Positions 9,082 to 16,809 of a DNA stretch of 41,720 nt are shown here, piece by piece. A program made the position numbers and the translations under genes. This DNA is from an alpha proteobacterium HIMB59 (GTDB lineage: Bacteria > Pseudomonadota > Alphaproteobacteria > HIMB59): positions 1-41,720 of the forward strand of contig SGZV01000012.1 in NCBI GenBank assembly GCA_004321805.1, written 5' to 3'. How positions within the stretch are numbered: position 1 is the stretch's first letter; every line of letters begins with the position of its first letter. The notes beneath the pieces are model-generated. The model saw only the letters and a program-made list of their open reading frames with translations. It ran no database searches and was not told the DNA's origin.

Positions 9082-10129
9082 CGGGCTGCTCTTCACCTCG
9101 AAGAATTCTAGCTGAGCGTTCAGGAGGAAGGTCAACTAAATAAAAACCAGTAATTTGTTCCACGCCAGCCAAATATTTAAGTTTTGTTTTAGAGCGTTTA
9201 ATTGGTTGAAAACACCAATACAGATGATGGCTATCCTCATATCCCTTAGGTGCTAATTGCCAACCAAGAGTGTAAGGCATTGGTTGATCGAAAACTTTAT
9301 CTAACATTTTTGATGACTCTAATAAAAGATTAGATAAATTTTTTGTCTCTTCGTCATTTAAATCATAAACTTGAGAAGTGCGGCGATAGGGAGCTACCCA
9401 AATTTCAAAAGGATACCTAGCCCAACGAGGAACAAAACAAACACCCGATTCATTTTCATGTAAAATTAATTCTTTTGGAATTTGAGTAATGATTTCTAAT
9501 AAAGGATTTTGTATTTGATTTTCTGATTGTCTTTTAATTGTTTCAGGAATATGTCCAAAACTATAAATTTGACCGTGAGGGTGTTCCAGAGTGACACCTA
9601 TTTCTTTTCCTTTGTTTTCAAATGGAAGCACATACTCTATATTTGATTTATTTAATAGGTCTTTGCTTCTATGGGCCACTGCTTTTAAAATTAACTCTAT
9701 ACGTTGCTGTGATAGTTCAGAGAATTGCTCTTTGTGGTTTGAGCTATAGGAGATGACATCGCATGTGCCAGTAGCAGATTGTGTAGGTATTTCTAATTCT
9801 GGAATTTGAGTTTCTTCCAAGCGAAGAGAGCTGAAACGATTTGTAAAGATAGCAACCTCATATTGATCTACAGGAATATCACTAGACTTTTCCTCAGTAT
9901 GCATTGGGCATAATGGACACTCCAATTCATTTGGAAGAAAAGTTCTATTTTGCCTTGATGTAGAATATGCCACCCATTCTGATCGAATGGGATGAAATCG
10001 CAGGTGGGTTTGATTACCTTCAACAGGTGATAATCCTGAAAAAGTTTTATATTTCTTGTTATTTTGACTATAAAGGTAAAGTTTTTTTCCATCTCCTCGA
10101 TCAATGGTCTCTATAAAAAAGTTGTTCAT
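9074..10129 (-). CDS. galT: Galactose-1-phosphate uridylyltransferase
   Basis: This is a 351-residue HIT-superfamily enzyme that exchanges galactose 1-phosphate with UDP-glucose to give UDP-galactose and glucose 1-phosphate. The active-site HPHGQ lies at 183-187, with H185 the expected uridylylated residue. A zinc-type CPLC pair is at 71-74. The N-terminal part has the expected THLRFHPIRSEWVAYSTSR, and the C-terminal HLYWCFQPIKRS block is present. ATG 10129 directly follows the TAA of the alpha-galactosidase gene with no spacer, and its own stop overlaps galK by 8 bases, so the three are one transcription unit. It works with GalK and with GalE (14668-15645). Assignment is firm. Confidence 0.96.
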   Translation of the reverse strand: MNNFFIETIDRGDGKKLYLYSQNNKKYKTFSGLSPVEGNQTHLRFHPIRSEWVAYSTSRQNRTFLPNELECPLCPMHTEEKSSDIPVDQYEVAIFTNRFSSLRLEETQIPELEIPTQSATGTCDVISYSSNHKEQFSELSQQRIELILKAVAHRSKDLLNKSNIEYVLPFENKGKEIGVTLEHPHGQIYSFGHIPETIKRQSENQIQNPLLEIITQIPKELILHENESGVCFVPRWARYPFEIWVAPYRRTSQVYDLNDEETKNLSNLLLESSKMLDKVFDQPMPYTLGWQLAPKGYEDSHHLYWCFQPIKRSKTKLKYLAGVEQITGFYLVDLPPERSARILRGEEQPDE

Positions 10130-11458
10130 TTATGATAGTGTGGGGAGCAGTGAGCCATGAGCTTCAATCAGTTCATCAACCATTTTCCAAATTTGATCAA
10201 GACTTAACTCTCCTGCGGTATGGGGGTCAAGCATGGCAGCATGATAAACGGTTTCTTTTTTTTGAGTTTTCAAAGCCTCAACTGTTAATTGTTGAACATT
10301 AATATTTGTCTGAATAAGGTTTGCTAAATGCATTGGCAATGGCGCTACTGATTGAGGAACTAATTCATTTTTTTTCACGAGACAAGGAACCTCCACACAA
10401 CTATTGGAAGGAAGGTTAGGAATTAAATTTGAATTCAATACATTCCCATATATAAAATCTTCTTTGCCCGTCATCATACTTAGAATAACCCTAGAAGCAT
10501 ATTCTACAGACTTCTTACAATCTAGCTCCTTATTGCTAAGTAATTGTTGTTCTTGATCATTCCATTCTTGAATTTGTTTTTCACAACGACGGATATATTC
10601 ATTTATGGGAATATCAAAATCTTTTAACAATCCCTGTTGATGATTTTTAATAAACCAAGGCGTATACTCAGCAAAATGCTCTGAAGACTCAGTTACGAAG
10701 TAACCAAGTCTATTTAAAATTTCATAGCGAACATGATTAGTACAACCATCCCAGTTAAGTCCAAAAGAACCTTCTTTCCCTACTTGATATATTTGAGGGT
10801 ATAAATCTTTAGTCGTTCCATCTGATAGTTTTTTTTCAAACTTTGTATAAAAAGCCATGTGATTGATACCAGAACACTCATATTGGATTTGATTGATATC
10901 TTCGCCTATGTCTCTTGCTAGATCTGCCGCTGTTCCTTGTACTGAGTGACATAATCCTACATATTTTAGTTCAGGCACAAAATGAGAGAGTCCTAAACAG
11001 TTTATCGCCATTGGATTTACATACTGAAGCATTAATGCTTGAGGACACAGTTCCATCATGTCTTTAGCGATATCAACAAGAACCGGAACTGTTCTAAGAC
11101 CTCGCATAATTCCTCCAATGCCGAGAGTATCCGCAATTGTTTGCTGAAGTCCGTATTTAGCAGGTATCTCAAAATCTATAATAGTCGAGGGCTTATAGCC
11201 TCCTACTTGGATCATAACTATAACAAAATCAGCATTTTTTAGTGCCTCTTTACGGTCTGCTTTAGTTTCAATTATAGCTGAGGTTCCAATTGTTGATGAT
11301 ACCTTTTCAGCAACCAACTGAGAGGTTTGAAGCCGTATATCATCAATATCGTGAAGAACAATATGCGATGATTGAAGTTCTGGCTCTAATAAAACATCAG
11401 TCAAAATATTTTTCATAAAAACCGTGCTACCTGCCCCGATAAATACAATTTTTGTCAT
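10130..11458 (-). CDS. melA: GH4 alpha-galactosidase (MelA-like)
   Basis: The full-length GH4 enzyme has 442 residues. NAD binds at VFIGAGSTVF (5-14). The metal ligands are C170 in VGLCHSVQGT and H200 in SGINHMAFY. The TLGIGGIMRGLRT and QYVNPMA blocks are typical of melibiases in this family. It would hydrolyse alpha-galactosides such as melibiose, raffinose or galactosylglycerol in the cytoplasm and release galactose for GalK and GalT, which follow directly. Its stop abuts galT, and the upstream permease gene ends 2 bases before its ATG. That position inside an ABC importer and Leloir operon supports alpha-galactosidase over the other GH4 activities (6-phospho-glucosidase, glucuronidase). 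Nonetheless substrate specificity within GH4 is hard to fix by sequence alone. Confidence 0.88.
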   Translation of the reverse strand: MTKIVFIGAGSTVFMKNILTDVLLEPELQSSHIVLHDIDDIRLQTSQLVAEKVSSTIGTSAIIETKADRKEALKNADFVIVMIQVGGYKPSTIIDFEIPAKYGLQQTIADTLGIGGIMRGLRTVPVLVDIAKDMMELCPQALMLQYVNPMAINCLGLSHFVPELKYVGLCHSVQGTAADLARDIGEDINQIQYECSGINHMAFYTKFEKKLSDGTTKDLYPQIYQVGKEGSFGLNWDGCTNHVRYEILNRLGYFVTESSEHFAEYTPWFIKNHQQGLLKDFDIPINEYIRRCEKQIQEWNDQEQQLLSNKELDCKKSVEYASRVILSMMTGKEDFIYGNVLNSNLIPNLPSNSCVEVPCLVKKNELVPQSVAPLPMHLANLIQTNINVQQLTVEALKTQKKETVYHAAMLDPHTAGELSLDQIWKMVDELIEAHGSLLPTLS

Positions 11459-11460
11459 TG

Positions 11461-12312
11461 CTAACCCTTGCTAGCGCCTAAAGTTAAACCTGCAATAAAA
11501 TGTTTTTGCATTAAGAAAAACATTATTACAGGAGGTATTGCGGCCATGATTGATCCAGCTGAAAGAAGGTGATAAGCAGATATCCACTGACCATTTAAAG
11601 ATTTTAAACCTGCTGTGATTGGCATAGCATGGTGTCCTTGAATTAAGACAGTCGCCCAAAAAAAATCATTCCATATAAAAGTAAATATTAGTACTGAAAG
11701 TGCAGCTATCGCTGGTCTAGTTAATGGGAGAACTATTTTAAAAAAAATATTAAATTCAGAAGTTCCGTCTATTCTAGCAGCCTCAAATAATTCATTGGGA
11801 AGAGCTTTTATAAAATTTCTCATAAACAAAGTGCAAAATCCTGTTTGAAAGGCCACATGAAATAAAACTAAACCTGTAACCGTATCATATAGACCCATTT
11901 GGTAAGTTAAGTCTCTAACGGGTATCATTAAAATTTGGAATGGAACAAAGTTTCCTGCAATAAATGTAAAGAAAATAAATAAATTAGCTTTGAATTTGTA
12001 TGAAGCTAAGGCAAATCCTGTCATACAACTTAAAGCAACTGCGCCTATCATAGTAGGAATCGTAATCTTAAAGCTATTAATAATATATGACAGCATAGGC
12101 GTATTTTGAAAAACATCTTTGAGATTGCTAAATAGTAAAAATTCACTCGGCATGCCCCATAGATTTCCTTGTGTAATATCCCCCAAGCCTCTAATAGAAG
12201 TAAGCATAATTCCAATGAGGGGAATTAACCATATAGCTAGAGATATAGGTATGAGTATCCTATAGGAAATTTGGTTGATAAATGGTCTTTTTTGAATGGG
12301 AATTGGGAACAT
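11461..12312 (-). CDS. Sugar ABC transporter permease (MalG type, CUT1)
   Basis: The 283-residue inner-membrane protein has about six hydrophobic segments, the first near residues 18-37. It has the EAA loop ELFEAARIDGTSEFNIFFKIVLPLTRPA that contacts the ATPase. It forms a heterodimeric channel with the permease encoded just upstream and receives sugar from the binding protein at 13273-14514. The ATPase partner is probably the gene at 2118-3149. ATG 12312 overlaps the upstream stop by one base (TAATG), and AAGGA is visible about 5 bases before the start. The alpha-galactosidase gene follows after 2 bases. Confidence 0.94.
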   Translation of the reverse strand: MFPIPIQKRPFINQISYRILIPISLAIWLIPLIGIMLTSIRGLGDITQGNLWGMPSEFLLFSNLKDVFQNTPMLSYIINSFKITIPTMIGAVALSCMTGFALASYKFKANLFIFFTFIAGNFVPFQILMIPVRDLTYQMGLYDTVTGLVLFHVAFQTGFCTLFMRNFIKALPNELFEAARIDGTSEFNIFFKIVLPLTRPAIAALSVLIFTFIWNDFFWATVLIQGHHAMPITAGLKSLNGQWISAYHLLSAGSIMAAIPPVIMFFLMQKHFIAGLTLGASKG

Positions 12313-13229
12313 TACAGTCCTTTTTTCTCACTTTGATACATTCGATAAATAAAAAATAAAATGTAAAACATCATTATGGTAAATAACACTGCAGCAATAG
12401 CTGAGCCATATCCCATCCTATAACCATATTCACTTAAAGCGGTTTCAAACATATAATAGGCCAATACATTGGTGGAACCCCAAGGCCCACCTTGAGTCAT
12501 AATTGCAACCATATCAAAACTTCTAAGAGAGCCGATGACAGTCACTACAATAGCCAAAAAAGTTGCTGGTCTCAATTGAGGTAAAATAATATTTTTAAAT
12601 AGAGAGAAGCCTTTAGCTCCATCCATCCTCCCAGCTTCAATTTGATCAGTATTAAGATTATTTAGACCGGTTAAATATAATATCATGCAATAAGCAATTT
12701 GAGGGTAGATTCCAGCAAAAATTATTCCATATGTTGCAAAGTTTTCATCTGCTAAAATTGCATAATTGCTCAAACCTATAAAGTCTAGAAATGGTCCTAT
12801 TACCCCTCGAGGATTATAAAACCATGCAAAAATTATTCCAATTACAACCTGAGAGATAACAAAGGGAAAAAAGAAAAGTGATTTGATTAATCTAATTCCA
12901 AAAATAGTTTGATTTAAAAAAATTGCTAAACCTAAACCAATAGGAACAGCTAACATAAAAAAGATTAGCCACTTTAAATTATTCATAAGAGAAATGTAAA
13001 AATATTCATCGTCTAACAATTCAATATAATTTGAAATTCCAACATAAATTGCTGGAGACAATCCATCCCATTGAAGTAGAGAAATATATAAAGAATTAAA
13101 AATAGGCCAAATTACATAAACGAGAAATAACAAAAGTCCTGGAGATAAGAAAATCCATGGAGTTAATCGTTGTTGATTAAGTTTCCACCAAGAGGATTTT
13201 CTATATGAAATTGTATCTGAGTTAAGCAC
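12312..13229 (-). CDS. Sugar ABC transporter permease (MalF type, CUT1)
   Basis: The 305-residue membrane protein has about six transmembrane segments, the first at about residues 24-45 (PWIFLSPGLLLFLVYVIWPI). The EAA loop reads IEAGRMDGAKGFSLFKNIILPQLRPA, and GGPWGSTNVLAYYMFETAL is typical of CUT1 MalF-type permeases. The start is GTG at 13229, since no in-frame ATG precedes the first membrane segment. The only nearby ribosome-site-like bases are weak. A strong stem-loop (13240-13260) lies between this gene and the upstream binding-protein gene, which probably sets a lower expression level for the membrane components. Its stop overlaps the start of the MalG-type permease. Confidence 0.94.
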   Translation of the reverse strand: MLNSDTISYRKSSWWKLNQQRLTPWIFLSPGLLLFLVYVIWPIFNSLYISLLQWDGLSPAIYVGISNYIELLDDEYFYISLMNNLKWLIFFMLAVPIGLGLAIFLNQTIFGIRLIKSLFFFPFVISQVVIGIIFAWFYNPRGVIGPFLDFIGLSNYAILADENFATYGIIFAGIYPQIAYCMILYLTGLNNLNTDQIEAGRMDGAKGFSLFKNIILPQLRPATFLAIVVTVIGSLRSFDMVAIMTQGGPWGSTNVLAYYMFETALSEYGYRMGYGSAIAAVLFTIMMFYILFFIYRMYQSEKKGL

Positions 13230-13239
13230 CTGGGAATAT

Positions 13240-13260
13240 GGGGTGGTACTTGACCACCCC
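13240..13260 (-). promoter_or_regulatory. Intercistronic stem-loop between binding-protein and permease genes
   Basis: Perfect 8-bp arms GGGGTGGT and ACCACCCC enclose a 5-base loop. It sits in the 43-base gap of the transporter operon. No run of T follows on the minus strand, so it is not a standard intrinsic terminator. GC-rich stems at this place in ABC operons (the malE-malF case is the best known) protect the upstream binding-protein mRNA from 3' exonucleases and raise its share. That function here is inferred. Confidence 0.75.
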
Positions 13261-13272
13261 TATAAACATTAA

Positions 13273-14514
13273 TTATTTATATACTCTTTGACGTACTTTT
13301 TCTAAACGCTCAAGAATTTTATCTCTTCGATCTGGGTTAACCATATATTCTTGAAAACCCTTCATTCCCTCTGAAGCCATTTCAGCTGGAGCGTCTCTAT
13401 CGTAGAATTGAGCCATAGCATAAGCATTATTGAGCATGTCTAAGCCAGCCTCAAGAAATGGATCTCTATTAACCTTAGAACCGCTATTTACTGGTAGCTG
13501 TCCTAGGGTCTTATTCATTTCTTCTTGAACATCAGCTCGACTTAAAAAGATAAGGAATCTTTTAGCATCAATTTTATTTTTTGCTCCTGAAGCAATGTGC
13601 ATTGTATCAGTAGGTGCTTCTTCTGCCATTGGTATTCCTGGAGTAATCTCTGGGAATTGGAAAAAGCCAAGATTTGAGTCTCTTAAGCCACCCTCTTTAA
13701 ACAAAGCAACAGAAAAATTACCCATCACATACATTGCTGCTTCACCATTAACCATAGGAGGGATAGCCTCCTGCCAAGCTAAAGATGCGTGGTTTTCTAA
13801 AAAGTAACCTGGTTTTACTAATTCATCCCATTTATCAAAAACAGCATGAACTCTAGGGTCAGTATAAGGGATCTCTCCTTTAGTTAAAGCCATATGAAAT
13901 TCGTAACCGTTTGTTCTTAAATTTAAATAATCAAAAACACCAGCTGTAGTCCAAAGATATTTAGATCCAATTGTTATTGGTGTAATACCAGCAGCTTTTA
14001 AAGTTGCACATGCAGCGACAAATTCATCCCAAGTGGTTGGAACTGAAATACCGTTAGCAGTGAAGATATCTTTTCTATAGTAAACACCCCACTGATAATA
14101 TGTATAAGGAATTCCCCATTGCTTACCACCAATAGTCATTGGTTTTTTAGCATGAGACATGCCATCTGTTAGGTTTCCATCAACCCAACCTGTATCAGAC
14201 CAGATATCGGAAACGTCTTCAACGAGTCCCGCTCTAACAAATGGTAGCATTCTGTTACCCGCATACCAGTTAAAGACATCGGGTGGATTAGTAGTTAAAA
14301 AGTTTCTGATTGCTTGTTTGTAGCCTTCGTGATCAAAGTTGTTAACTTCAATAGTCACGTCAGGATTCTCTTCTTGAAACTTTGTAAAAGCCCATTCAAA
14401 TGCAGCCTTAGGTGCTAGATCGGTTAAGTCGGTATTAATAACCAGAGTGCCTGCAAAAGCAGAAGAATAACCCAAGCTAATAATTGCAATAAAAGTAGCA
14501 AAGATTTTTCTCAT
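13273..14514 (-). CDS. Sugar ABC transporter periplasmic binding protein (CUT1)
   Basis: This 413-residue extracellular solute-binding protein family 1 member starts with a signal peptide (MRKIFATFIAIISLGYSSAFA, cleavage about residue 21). The body has the family pattern FQEENPDVTIEVNNFDHEGYKQAIRNFL and PPDVFNWYAGN, and EAAMYVMGNF further on. It should catch galactosides in the periplasm and hand them to the two permeases encoded downstream. ATG 14514 has a perfect AGGAGG 7 bases before it. It is the first gene of a six-gene operon: binding protein, two permeases, MelA, GalT, GalK. Its leader carries a promoter-like sequence and two palindromes. The ligand, alpha- or beta-galactoside, is inferred from the operon. 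Confidence 0.93.
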   Translation of the reverse strand: MRKIFATFIAIISLGYSSAFAGTLVINTDLTDLAPKAAFEWAFTKFQEENPDVTIEVNNFDHEGYKQAIRNFLTTNPPDVFNWYAGNRMLPFVRAGLVEDVSDIWSDTGWVDGNLTDGMSHAKKPMTIGGKQWGIPYTYYQWGVYYRKDIFTANGISVPTTWDEFVAACATLKAAGITPITIGSKYLWTTAGVFDYLNLRTNGYEFHMALTKGEIPYTDPRVHAVFDKWDELVKPGYFLENHASLAWQEAIPPMVNGEAAMYVMGNFSVALFKEGGLRDSNLGFFQFPEITPGIPMAEEAPTDTMHIASGAKNKIDAKRFLIFLSRADVQEEMNKTLGQLPVNSGSKVNRDPFLEAGLDMLNNAYAMAQFYDRDAPAEMASEGMKGFQEYMVNPDRRDKILERLEKVRQRVYK

Positions 14515-14531
14515 TTTTAGTCCTCCTAAAA

Positions 14532-14555
14532 TTACCTAATTGAGAAATTAGGTAA
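14532..14555. promoter_or_regulatory. Perfect 10-bp inverted repeat in the transporter operon leader
   Basis: Arms TTACCTAATT and AATTAGGTAA with a 4-base loop lie just before the AGGAGG of the binding-protein gene. It could be an operator, an RNA hairpin at the ribosome site, or a weak AT-rich terminator for galE (TTTT follows on the minus strand). I cannot choose between these from sequence alone. Confidence 0.6.
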
Positions 14556-14561
14556 CATTTT

Positions 14562-14573
14562 TGTTATATAACA
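14562..14573. promoter_or_regulatory. 12-bp perfect palindrome near the predicted transcription start
   Basis: TGTTATATAACA is a full palindrome 9-20 bases downstream of the proposed -10 box, so near or just past the expected start of transcription. It could be a repressor operator, but short AT palindromes also occur by chance. Confidence 0.35.
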
Positions 14574-14581
14574 TAATTAAT

Positions 14582-14611
14582 ATACTAGGAATTAGGCTTT
14601 ATTTAAATCAA
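14582..14611 (-). promoter_or_regulatory. Candidate sigma-70 promoter of the galactoside transporter operon
   Basis: On the minus strand TTGATT (14606-14611) and TAGTAT (14582-14587) are separated by 18 bases. The expected start near 14575 gives a leader of about 60 bases that would contain both palindromes. Confidence 0.45.
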
Positions 14612-14667
14612 AAATGACTATTTTCAATGGTTTTTGTACTATTGTTGGTAGGAAAACAAGTTTTCAA

Positions 14668-15645
14668 CTAAAAGTTAGATAGTTTTTTTTCCCACTCCCA
14701 CGCTGTGTTTATAATTGTATTAAGATCTGAATATTTAGCTCTCCAATTTAATTTTTCAGTGATTTTGCTGTTATCAGCTATCAACACTGCGGGATCGCCC
14801 TTTCTTTTCTCAGAGATCTTATAGGGTATTTTAGTTTGAGTTATCTCCTCTACCATATCTATAATTTCTCGAACACTATAGCCTTGTTCATTACCTATAT
14901 TATAGATATCAGAGCTTTGAGTTTGGATAAGTTTTTCTAAAGATAATAAATGAGCTTCGGCTATATCCATGACATGGATATAATCTCTAACACAAGTGCC
15001 ATCTTTTGTTTTATAGTCATCCCCATAAATTTTGAAATTATTTCTTCTTCCAGATGCTGTTTGTAGAATTAATGGAATCAGGTGTGTCTCAGGATTATGT
15101 CTTTCACCAATAGTGCCGTCTATATGGGCTCCACAAGCGTTAAAGTATCTTAAGGAAATATATTTTAGTCCATAAGACTTATCATAATCACTTAATATGT
15201 TTTCTACTACAGATTTAGTTTTGCCATAAGGATTAATAGGAGATAAGTTTTGTGCTTCTTTAATAGGTATTGACTCTGGTTCACCATAAACAGCAGCAGT
15301 TGATGAAAAAATAAAATTTAAAATTTTTAAATCTATCATGCACTCTAATAAATTTAGTGTATTGATAACATTATTTTCATAGTATTTCATTGGATGATCA
15401 TAGGACTCTCCAACATTTATGGAGGAAGCAAAATGCATAACCATCTCATATTTATTTTCTTTTAAAATTTTGTGAACTTGTTCCTTATTAGATAAATCAC
15501 ATATATGAAGCTTATAATTTTGAGAATTTTCTTTAAATCCAGTAGATAGATTATCAAGGACATCTATTTGGTGATCTGTGTTCTGAAATCTTTTAATCAT
15601 ATGGGATCCTATATAACCAGCTCCACCTACGACTAAGATTTTCAT
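14668..15645 (-). CDS. galE: UDP-glucose 4-epimerase
   Basis: The 325-residue extended SDR enzyme interconverts UDP-galactose and UDP-glucose, completing the Leloir pathway with GalK and GalT. It has NAD-binding GGAGYIGSH (7-15), catalytic SST (114-116) with Y140 and K144 in YGKTK, and the typical TRDGTCVRDYIHV-like stretch (here KTKDGTCVRDYIHVMDIAEAH) and YNIGNEQGYSVREI. Start ATG 15645 begins MKILVVGGAGYIG. A TTG two codons upstream adds nothing. No clear Shine-Dalgarno is seen. It is transcribed toward the transporter operon but separated by 153 bases with a separate promoter candidate, so it may be its own unit. The class II aldolase gene starts divergently 96 bases away. Confidence 0.95.
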   Translation of the reverse strand: MKILVVGGAGYIGSHMIKRFQNTDHQIDVLDNLSTGFKENSQNYKLHICDLSNKEQVHKILKENKYEMVMHFASSINVGESYDHPMKYYENNVINTLNLLECMIDLKILNFIFSSTAAVYGEPESIPIKEAQNLSPINPYGKTKSVVENILSDYDKSYGLKYISLRYFNACGAHIDGTIGERHNPETHLIPLILQTASGRRNNFKIYGDDYKTKDGTCVRDYIHVMDIAEAHLLSLEKLIQTQSSDIYNIGNEQGYSVREIIDMVEEITQTKIPYKISEKRKGDPAVLIADNSKITEKLNWRAKYSDLNTIINTAWEWEKKLSNF

Positions 15646-15741
15646 AAACAACTTAACTTATAATGCCTGAATAAAAATTTTAATAGAGATAAATTCATTT
15701 TTATATGGTTATACAAAACTGTTAATATAGTCAGGAAATAA

Positions 15742-16809
15742 ATGGACTTTAATCATAAAAACACCGAAGAATTTGAATTATTTTTGAAATATTCTGAAGA
15801 AATAGGCCAAGACGATTCAATGGTGCAAGCAGCAGGCGGAAATACTTCGATTAAGATAGGTAATAATATGTGGGTTAAAGCCTCAGGTAAATGGCTCATT
15901 AATTCGAAATGTGAGGAGATTATGGTTCCTGTTAGTATTGATAGAATTAAAGAATGTCTGCAAAAAGATAATTGTAATGATAGAGATATCATTAATTGCG
16001 TTAATTTAGATTTACTCTCAAATGACCTTCGCCCATCAGTAGAGGCGCCGATGCATGCTATTCTTGATTTTAAATATGTTTTTCATACACATGATATCAA
16101 CGTAAATATTTTAGCTGTTCAGAAAAATTCAAAATCAAAATTTGAAATTATTCTCAATGGTTTAAATTGGAAGTTTATTCCTTATATCAAACCTGGAATT
16201 GATCTATGTCATCAATTGATAAAATTGAAGTCAAAAGAAGACAACATATTTATTCTTGAAAACCATGGTCTTATTATTTGTGGACAAGATTTGAATCAAG
16301 TAAGAAAATTGAATGATGAAGTTCGTAAACGTTTAAACCAACTAGAAGCTCGAACATTTTTTTCAAATGATAAAAAACCTCATGAAAAAATTGACTTAGA
16401 AGGTACAGGATATAAATTTTGTAAAGAAAGATTTATAAACTCTCTCGCATTTAATCAACAATTAATTCAAAGACTATCACAAGGGGCTCTGCTACCAGAC
16501 TTCTTAGTTTTTCTTGGACCAAATCTAAAGGTTATTTCTCCAACTGATAAGAATTTGTTATCAACATTAAATAAGTTATCTAAAGGTCCTTTGCCATTTA
16601 ATTCGTGTATTATTCTTGTTAATAAAGGAGTCATTATTCGCAATGATGCACTAAAAGGCACGCTAGAAATTATACGTTACGCTTGTAATCTTATATCCTT
16701 AATTCCCGATCATGCTGACCTAAAATATTTAAATGAAAGTGAAGCATCTGCACTTTTAGATTGGGAGTCGGAACATTATCGACAGAGTCAAAATAAATCA
16801 AAATTATGA
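15742..16809 (+). CDS. Class II aldolase/adducin-family sugar-phosphate aldolase, long form
   Basis: The 355-residue protein has an N-terminal class II aldolase domain: phosphate-binding QAAGGNTSIK (29-38), catalytic-type E101 in SVEAPMHA, zinc ligands HTH (115-117) and H175 in LENHGLI. Residues beyond about 215 form an extra domain, as in COG3347-type proteins rather than the 215-residue FucA/AraD type. Such enzymes cleave a ketose 1-phosphate to dihydroxyacetone phosphate and an aldehyde. An FGGY kinase starts inside its stop (ATGA overlap), so the pair likely phosphorylates and cleaves one ketose, for instance L-fuculose or L-rhamnulose. The exact sugar is not resolved. AGGAA lies 5 bases before the ATG. 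It is divergent from galE. Confidence 0.83.
   Translation: MDFNHKNTEEFELFLKYSEEIGQDDSMVQAAGGNTSIKIGNNMWVKASGKWLINSKCEEIMVPVSIDRIKECLQKDNCNDRDIINCVNLDLLSNDLRPSVEAPMHAILDFKYVFHTHDINVNILAVQKNSKSKFEIILNGLNWKFIPYIKPGIDLCHQLIKLKSKEDNIFILENHGLIICGQDLNQVRKLNDEVRKRLNQLEARTFFSNDKKPHEKIDLEGTGYKFCKERFINSLAFNQQLIQRLSQGALLPDFLVFLGPNLKVISPTDKNLLSTLNKLSKGPLPFNSCIILVNKGVIIRNDALKGTLEIIRYACNLISLIPDHADLKYLNESEASALLDWESEHYRQSQNKSKL

Noticed and set aside
9082-9135. Longer galK start inside galT
   Set aside because: The extension is out-of-frame galT coding sequence; galactokinase homology begins at ATG 9081.
9868-10104. 78-codon minus-strand open frame inside galT
   Set aside because: It lies wholly within galT in another frame and shows no family pattern.
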